Of a stretch of DNA of 9,214 bases, positions 5,915-9,214 are shown one piece after another (the first letter of the stretch is position 1; each line of letters starts with the position of its first letter). Below the pieces are notes generated by a model, which saw only the letters and a program-made list of their open reading frames with translations, did no database searches and was not told the origin of the DNA. This DNA comes from Acidobacteriota bacterium (GTDB lineage: Bacteria > Acidobacteriota > Blastocatellia > Pyrinomonadales > Pyrinomonadaceae), in the NCBI GenBank assembly GCA_029777145.1, contig JAKOSS010000033.1:1-9214 (forward strand), read 5' to 3'. The position numbers were made by a program, and so were the translations under genes.

Positions 5915-7588
5915 CTATCTCTCGCGGATCTGCAGAAGAGGAATGTCCTTTTCCGGGTCGAAGATCGGATTTCCGGGTTTTTCGGGGACCGGGAAGGTGA
6001 ATTCCTTGGAGCGCCGGTCGATCATCAGGATCTTGGTCACGCGGCCGCCCCTGTACGGGACATCGACGACCAAATTCATTTCGAAAACGTCGGGAGTCAG
6101 ATCGTCCGGCGGTTGGACCTGGTCGATCGAGAGCGTGTAATCCTTCGTCGCCGCGTCATAGCGATCGCGAAAACGGAGGATCGGATGCTTCGATCCGTAG
6201 ACCCACTGATCGAAGAACTTCTTCAGATCCCGGCCGGAGACCTCTTCGAAAACCGATCGCAGATCCTGAGTTTCGACATTTTTCCACGCATACTTACGCA
6301 GATACGCCCTGATCCCGCGCCAAAACGTTTCATCGCCAAGCGTCCGCCGCAACATGTGGATGACGACGCCGGCCTTCTCGTAAGTTATCGCGTCAAAGAT
6401 CGAATCGTCCGGGCGGGCGAGCTGGTTAAAGACACCGCGCTTGCGTTTCGACTTGGCGTACTCGGCGAAATACACGTCCGCATCTTCGAGGATCTTGCGG
6501 ATGTACTCCGTCTTGCCGAATCGTTTCTCCCGGTACACGGCCTCCATATACGTCGCGAACCCCTCGTTCAGCCAAAGTTCGGCCCAGTTGCGGCAAGTGA
6601 CCATGTTTCCGAACCATGAATGAGCAAGTTCGTGCGAGACGAGATCGATGACGATCTGCTTGCCGAAACTGTCGTCCACGAGAAAAACGTCGCGGTCGGA
6701 AAGCGTCGTCGCGGTCACGTTCTCCATTCCGCCAAAGAGGAACGAAGCCACGATCGTTTGATCGTATTTGTTGAAAGGAAAGGGAATCGACGTTGCTTCG
6801 TCGAAGACGGACATCATTTCAGCGGTCGGCTCGAACGCCTTTCGCGCGGTCGATTCGTGTCCCGGATAATAGTAAAACGACAGCGGCACGCCGTTGTGGT
6901 CGTCGGAGATCTTGTCGAACTTTCCGACGACGAAAGAGGTGAGATACGTCGAATGCGGCTGTGACATCTTGTAGTGAAAGGTCCGGGTCTTGACGTCATC
7001 GACGACTTCAAGAAGTTCACCGTTCGCGATCACCGACTGCCCGCGATCAACCGTGATGTACTGTTCGCTCGTCGCCTTGTCGTCGGGGAAATCGTACGAG
7101 GGAAACCAGTAATGCGCCTGCTCCGGCTCGTTGTGCGTCCAAACCTGGGGATCTTTCGCGATCGCCCGGTCTTCGCGGCGCGGATCGACGAGGTACACGC
7201 CTTTCGACGGTTTCGAGTTGTATCGAAGCCCAACAATGACAACCTCTCCGGCGCGGAATGATCGCCCGAGTTCGATCGTGATCTTGCCGGGCGTGACCTG
7301 ATATCTGAGGCGCGTCCGTTCGGGAAGCAGTTCGACGCTCGCATACCGAAGGCCTTCGGAATCGAGCTCGAGCGTCCGAAAGTCATCAGCCAGCGGCCGC
7401 AACGTCACGATCGTTTCACCCTCGATCGATCTACGCCGTTGATCGACCTTCGTGCTGATCGAATAATGTTCCGCATCGAAAGTCCTGACGCGGTTGAACG
7501 TGGTCGTGGAAGTCTGAGCTCCGGCGGGCGACGCCGCGAAAACCGCGACGACCGAGAGGAATATCTTGAGAATCATTCTTGGACTCAT
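5915..7588 (-). CDS. Exported M1-family zinc aminopeptidase
   Basis: Secreted or periplasmic metallopeptidase that removes N-terminal residues from peptides. The 557-residue protein from ATG 7588 begins with a signal peptide (MILKIFLSVVAVFAASPAGA, 5-24; likely cleavage after PAGA). A beta-rich M1 N-terminal domain follows, including VWTHNEPEQAHYWFPSYD (149-166). The substrate-binding exopeptidase motif is GGMEN (286-290). The zinc site is HELAH (319-323) with Glu342 in WLNEGFATYMEA, so His319, His323 and Glu342 bind zinc and Glu320 is catalytic. Tyr403 (ITYEKAG) is the expected transition-state tyrosine. All key residues are present. It lacks the long C-terminal helical domain of PepN-type enzymes and ends in a beta-type domain, as in short M1 members. 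No ribosome site is obvious: the start lies about 10 bases after a strong hairpin, and ATG 7576 (Met5) is an alternative. It lies downstream of the S9 peptidase gene on the same strand. Confidence 0.93.
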   Translation of the reverse strand: MSPRMILKIFLSVVAVFAASPAGAQTSTTTFNRVRTFDAEHYSISTKVDQRRRSIEGETIVTLRPLADDFRTLELDSEGLRYASVELLPERTRLRYQVTPGKITIELGRSFRAGEVVIVGLRYNSKPSKGVYLVDPRREDRAIAKDPQVWTHNEPEQAHYWFPSYDFPDDKATSEQYITVDRGQSVIANGELLEVVDDVKTRTFHYKMSQPHSTYLTSFVVGKFDKISDDHNGVPLSFYYYPGHESTARKAFEPTAEMMSVFDEATSIPFPFNKYDQTIVASFLFGGMENVTATTLSDRDVFLVDDSFGKQIVIDLVSHELAHSWFGNMVTCRNWAELWLNEGFATYMEAVYREKRFGKTEYIRKILEDADVYFAEYAKSKRKRGVFNQLARPDDSIFDAITYEKAGVVIHMLRRTLGDETFWRGIRAYLRKYAWKNVETQDLRSVFEEVSGRDLKKFFDQWVYGSKHPILRFRDRYDAATKDYTLSIDQVQPPDDLTPDVFEMNLVVDVPYRGGRVTKILMIDRRSKEFTFPVPEKPGNPIFDPEKDIPLLQIRER

Positions 7589-7598
7589 CTTGAAAACG

Positions 7599-7631
7599 CG
7601 CGGCGCACCGGGACTTCCCGGATGCGCCGCG
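7599..7631 (-). terminator. GC-rich hairpin between the S9 and M1 peptidase genes (terminator or leader structure)
   Basis: CGCGGCGCA (7599-7607) pairs perfectly with TGCGCCGCG (7623-7631), and inside it CCGGG (7608-7612) pairs with CCCGG (7617-7621) around the loop ACTT, with one bulged base. On the minus strand the stem is followed by CGTTTTC and then the M1 start codon. It could terminate S9 transcription, act as an attenuator, or tune M1 translation. The T tract is short, so its strength as a terminator is uncertain. Confidence 0.55.
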
Positions 7632-7655
7632 ACCCGCAAGATAGACGAACGTCAG

Positions 7656-9214
7656 TTATTTCAGATGCTCGTCAAACCACGCAAAAACGTTCTTGTGCCA
7701 AAATTCTGAATTCTGCGGCTTCAGGATCCAATGTCCCTCATCCGGGAATACGATGAGTTTTGACGGAACTTTGTTCAGCTGCAGCGCGGTGAAAAGCTGG
7801 TACGACTGATCGACCGGCACGCGGTAATCGATCTCGCCGGCGGTCACGAGCGTCGGAGTGCTGAAGTTGGCAGCAAAGCGGTGCGGCGACCAGCGATCAT
7901 AATTGACCCGGTTCTGCCACGGCATTCCCTTGAACTCCCAGTTCACGAACCAGAGTTCTTCCGTCGCGCCGGCCATGCTTTCAAGATTGTAGACTCCGGC
8001 ATGCGACAGGAATGCCTTGAACTTGAACCGCGGGTCCTTGTTGTGACCGAGGATCCAGTCGACCATGTATCCGCCGTAGCTCGCGCCGGCCGCGCCGATC
8101 CGGTTCTTGTCGACATACGGCTTTTTGGTCATTTCGGCGACGCCGTTCATGATGTCGATGTAGGCCTTGCCGCCCCAGTCTCCCGAGATGTCGTCGACGA
8201 ATTTTTGTCCGAAGCCCGTCGATCCGCGCGGATTCGGCATGAAGATCACGTATCCGGCGTTCGCCCAGACCTGCGGGTTCCAACGATAGCCCCAATTGTC
8301 GTTCCAAGCGCCCTGCGGACCGCCGTGGATGAGCACGATCATCGGGTATTTCTTCGACGCGTCGAAATTTATCGGCTTGACGATCCATCCTTGGATCTTC
8401 GCATTGAGCGCGCCGCGCCATTCCGTTGATTCGGCCTTCATCAGCCCGAGATCGCCGTTGGCGTTGCTCAGGTTCTTGAGCTCGCCGTTGGCCGTAAAGC
8501 TATAGACTTCGGCAGGTTTTGTCATCGAACTCATGACCGCGACGAACCGTCCGTCACGATTGACCGTAAGGCCGCCGAAATAGCCGTCACCGCGGACCTG
8601 CTTGACGTGCGTCGCGATCCGGAGTTTGAAGTTCGGCTCGAGCGGAACGCTGTAGATCGGTTCCTGGCCGTTGGTGTTGGCGACAAAATAGACGGTCGAT
8701 CCGTCCGCTGAAAGCGTGACATCGTCGGCCTGCTGATCGAATCCGATCGTCAGTTCGCGCGTTTCGCCCGAACTGCGGTCATAGCGCATGATCCGCCAAC
8801 GGTCGGCCTCGAATCCTTCACGCGCCTGCGATCGGAACAGAATGTATTTGCCGTCGGGCGTGTACATCGGCGACACGTCGTAGCCGCGATTCGCGGCGGT
8901 GATGTTCTTGACGTCGCCGTCGGCCCACTGGTTTTTCGCGGGTTTGCGGACCGCCGCCGGCAGTCCAACCAAATAGACGTCGCTGTTCGTCGAGATCGCT
9001 TCGATCTTGTCGGGATTGCGCAAGACCGCGATCTGACGCGAGTCAGGCGAGAATGAGTAGTCGTTTCCGGTTGATGCGGCGTAGGGCGGTGAATCGAAAT
9101 CGCCGGGCGTCAGGTCCTCGAAGGATCCGCCATTGCTGGCGACGACGAAGACGTGCGTCCGTTTGCGGTCGCGCCATTCCACCCAATGGCGGAAAAGCAG
9201 ACGGTCAGTGACGA
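7656..9214 (-). CDS. S9-family serine peptidase (prolyl oligopeptidase-like; N-terminus off window)
   Basis: Serine peptidase of the prolyl oligopeptidase/acylaminoacyl peptidase family, cleaving short peptides. The reading frame is open to the right edge (VTDRLLFRHWVEWRDRKRTH at the edge is still typical of the beta-propeller), so the true start is outside. A GTG at 9182 is an internal codon, not the start. Numbering from 9182, WD40/TolB-like propeller repeats span about 1-255, for example YSFSPDSRQIAVLR (42-55), VSPMYTPDGKYILFR (103-117) and VTLSADGSTVYFVA (155-168). An alpha/beta hydrolase domain spans about 260-508. Catalytic residues: Ser368 in GASYGGY, Asp452 in AGEIDYRVP, His484 in DEGHW. 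The oxyanion region is HGGPQGAW (286-293), and PNPRGSTGFGQKF (316-328) is typical of the family. It ends 67 bases before the M1 peptidase start. The two are probably functionally linked in peptide use, although a hairpin lies between them. Confidence 0.93.
   Translation of the reverse strand, partial: VTDRLLFRHWVEWRDRKRTHVFVVASNGGSFEDLTPGDFDSPPYAASTGNDYSFSPDSRQIAVLRNPDKIEAISTNSDVYLVGLPAAVRKPAKNQWADGDVKNITAANRGYDVSPMYTPDGKYILFRSQAREGFEADRWRIMRYDRSSGETRELTIGFDQQADDVTLSADGSTVYFVANTNGQEPIYSVPLEPNFKLRIATHVKQVRGDGYFGGLTVNRDGRFVAVMSSMTKPAEVYSFTANGELKNLSNANGDLGLMKAESTEWRGALNAKIQGWIVKPINFDASKKYPMIVLIHGGPQGAWNDNWGYRWNPQVWANAGYVIFMPNPRGSTGFGQKFVDDISGDWGGKAYIDIMNGVAEMTKKPYVDKNRIGAAGASYGGYMVDWILGHNKDPRFKFKAFLSHAGVYNLESMAGATEELWFVNWEFKGMPWQNRVNYDRWSPHRFAANFSTPTLVTAGEIDYRVPVDQSYQLFTALQLNKVPSKLIVFPDEGHWILKPQNSEFWHKNVFAWFDEHLK

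Noticed and set aside
5804..6619. Plus-strand open frame of 271 codons after the riboswitch, a candidate riboswitch target
   Set aside because: It begins at a GTG with no ribosome site, reads straight through the terminator hairpin, and for most of its length is antisense to conserved M1 peptidase sequence, including the GVFNQLARPDDSIFDAITYE region. No protein family is recognisable.
9180..9182. GTG at 9182 as the start of the S9 peptidase
   Set aside because: The frame stays open to the window edge with family-typical propeller sequence upstream, so this GTG is an internal valine.
1..9214. tRNA, rRNA, CRISPR array, insertion sequence or phage genes
   Set aside because: I saw no tRNA-like fold, no regularly spaced repeats, no transposase or integrase motifs and no terminal inverted repeats. 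Codon style is uniform across the window.

Overview
The window is a moderately GC-rich bacterial chromosome segment with tightly packed genes. It carries a system II (ResB/CcsA) cytochrome c maturation pair, a set of genes for an aerobic heme-copper oxidase, and two peptidases of a kind common in protein-degrading heterotrophs. The protein style, the joint occurrence of system II biogenesis with secreted M1 and S9 peptidases, and a c-di-AMP riboswitch fit an aerobic member of the Acidobacteriota, perhaps class Blastocatellia. That assignment is an inference from general resemblance; there is no rRNA or other marker gene here to test it.

Layout. Positions 1-1572 (minus) hold a CcsA/ResC-type heme handling protein whose C-terminus lies beyond the left edge. 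It is preceded, 5 bases away on the same strand, by resB (1578-3224). A 201-base AT-rich divergent spacer (3225-3425) separates this pair from a plus-strand operon: ctaB, heme O synthase (3426-4328); ctaE, oxidase subunit III (4330-5022); and a DUF420/CtaM-like membrane protein (5026-5568). These three genes are 1 and 3 bases apart. The two divergent units form one respiratory block: ResB and CcsA attach heme to c-type cytochromes outside the membrane, CtaB makes heme O (the precursor of heme A), CtaE is a structural subunit, and the DUF420 protein probably helps oxidase maturation. Catalytic subunits I and II and heme A synthase are not in the window.

Positions 5569-5914 hold no gene but are not empty. 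They contain a plus-strand promoter-like sequence, a clear ydaO/yuaA-class (c-di-AMP) riboswitch aptamer, about 100 bases of possible expression platform, and a strong two-way terminator. No plus-strand gene follows the riboswitch; the next gene points toward it. This orphan riboswitch is the most interesting element of the window. It may make a small RNA, or it may control antisense transcription into the M1 peptidase gene.

Positions 5915-7588 (minus) encode an exported M1-family zinc aminopeptidase. Positions 7656-9214 (minus) encode the C-terminal part of an S9-family (prolyl oligopeptidase/acylaminoacyl peptidase-like) serine peptidase whose N-terminus lies beyond the right edge. A strong GC-rich hairpin lies between these two genes.
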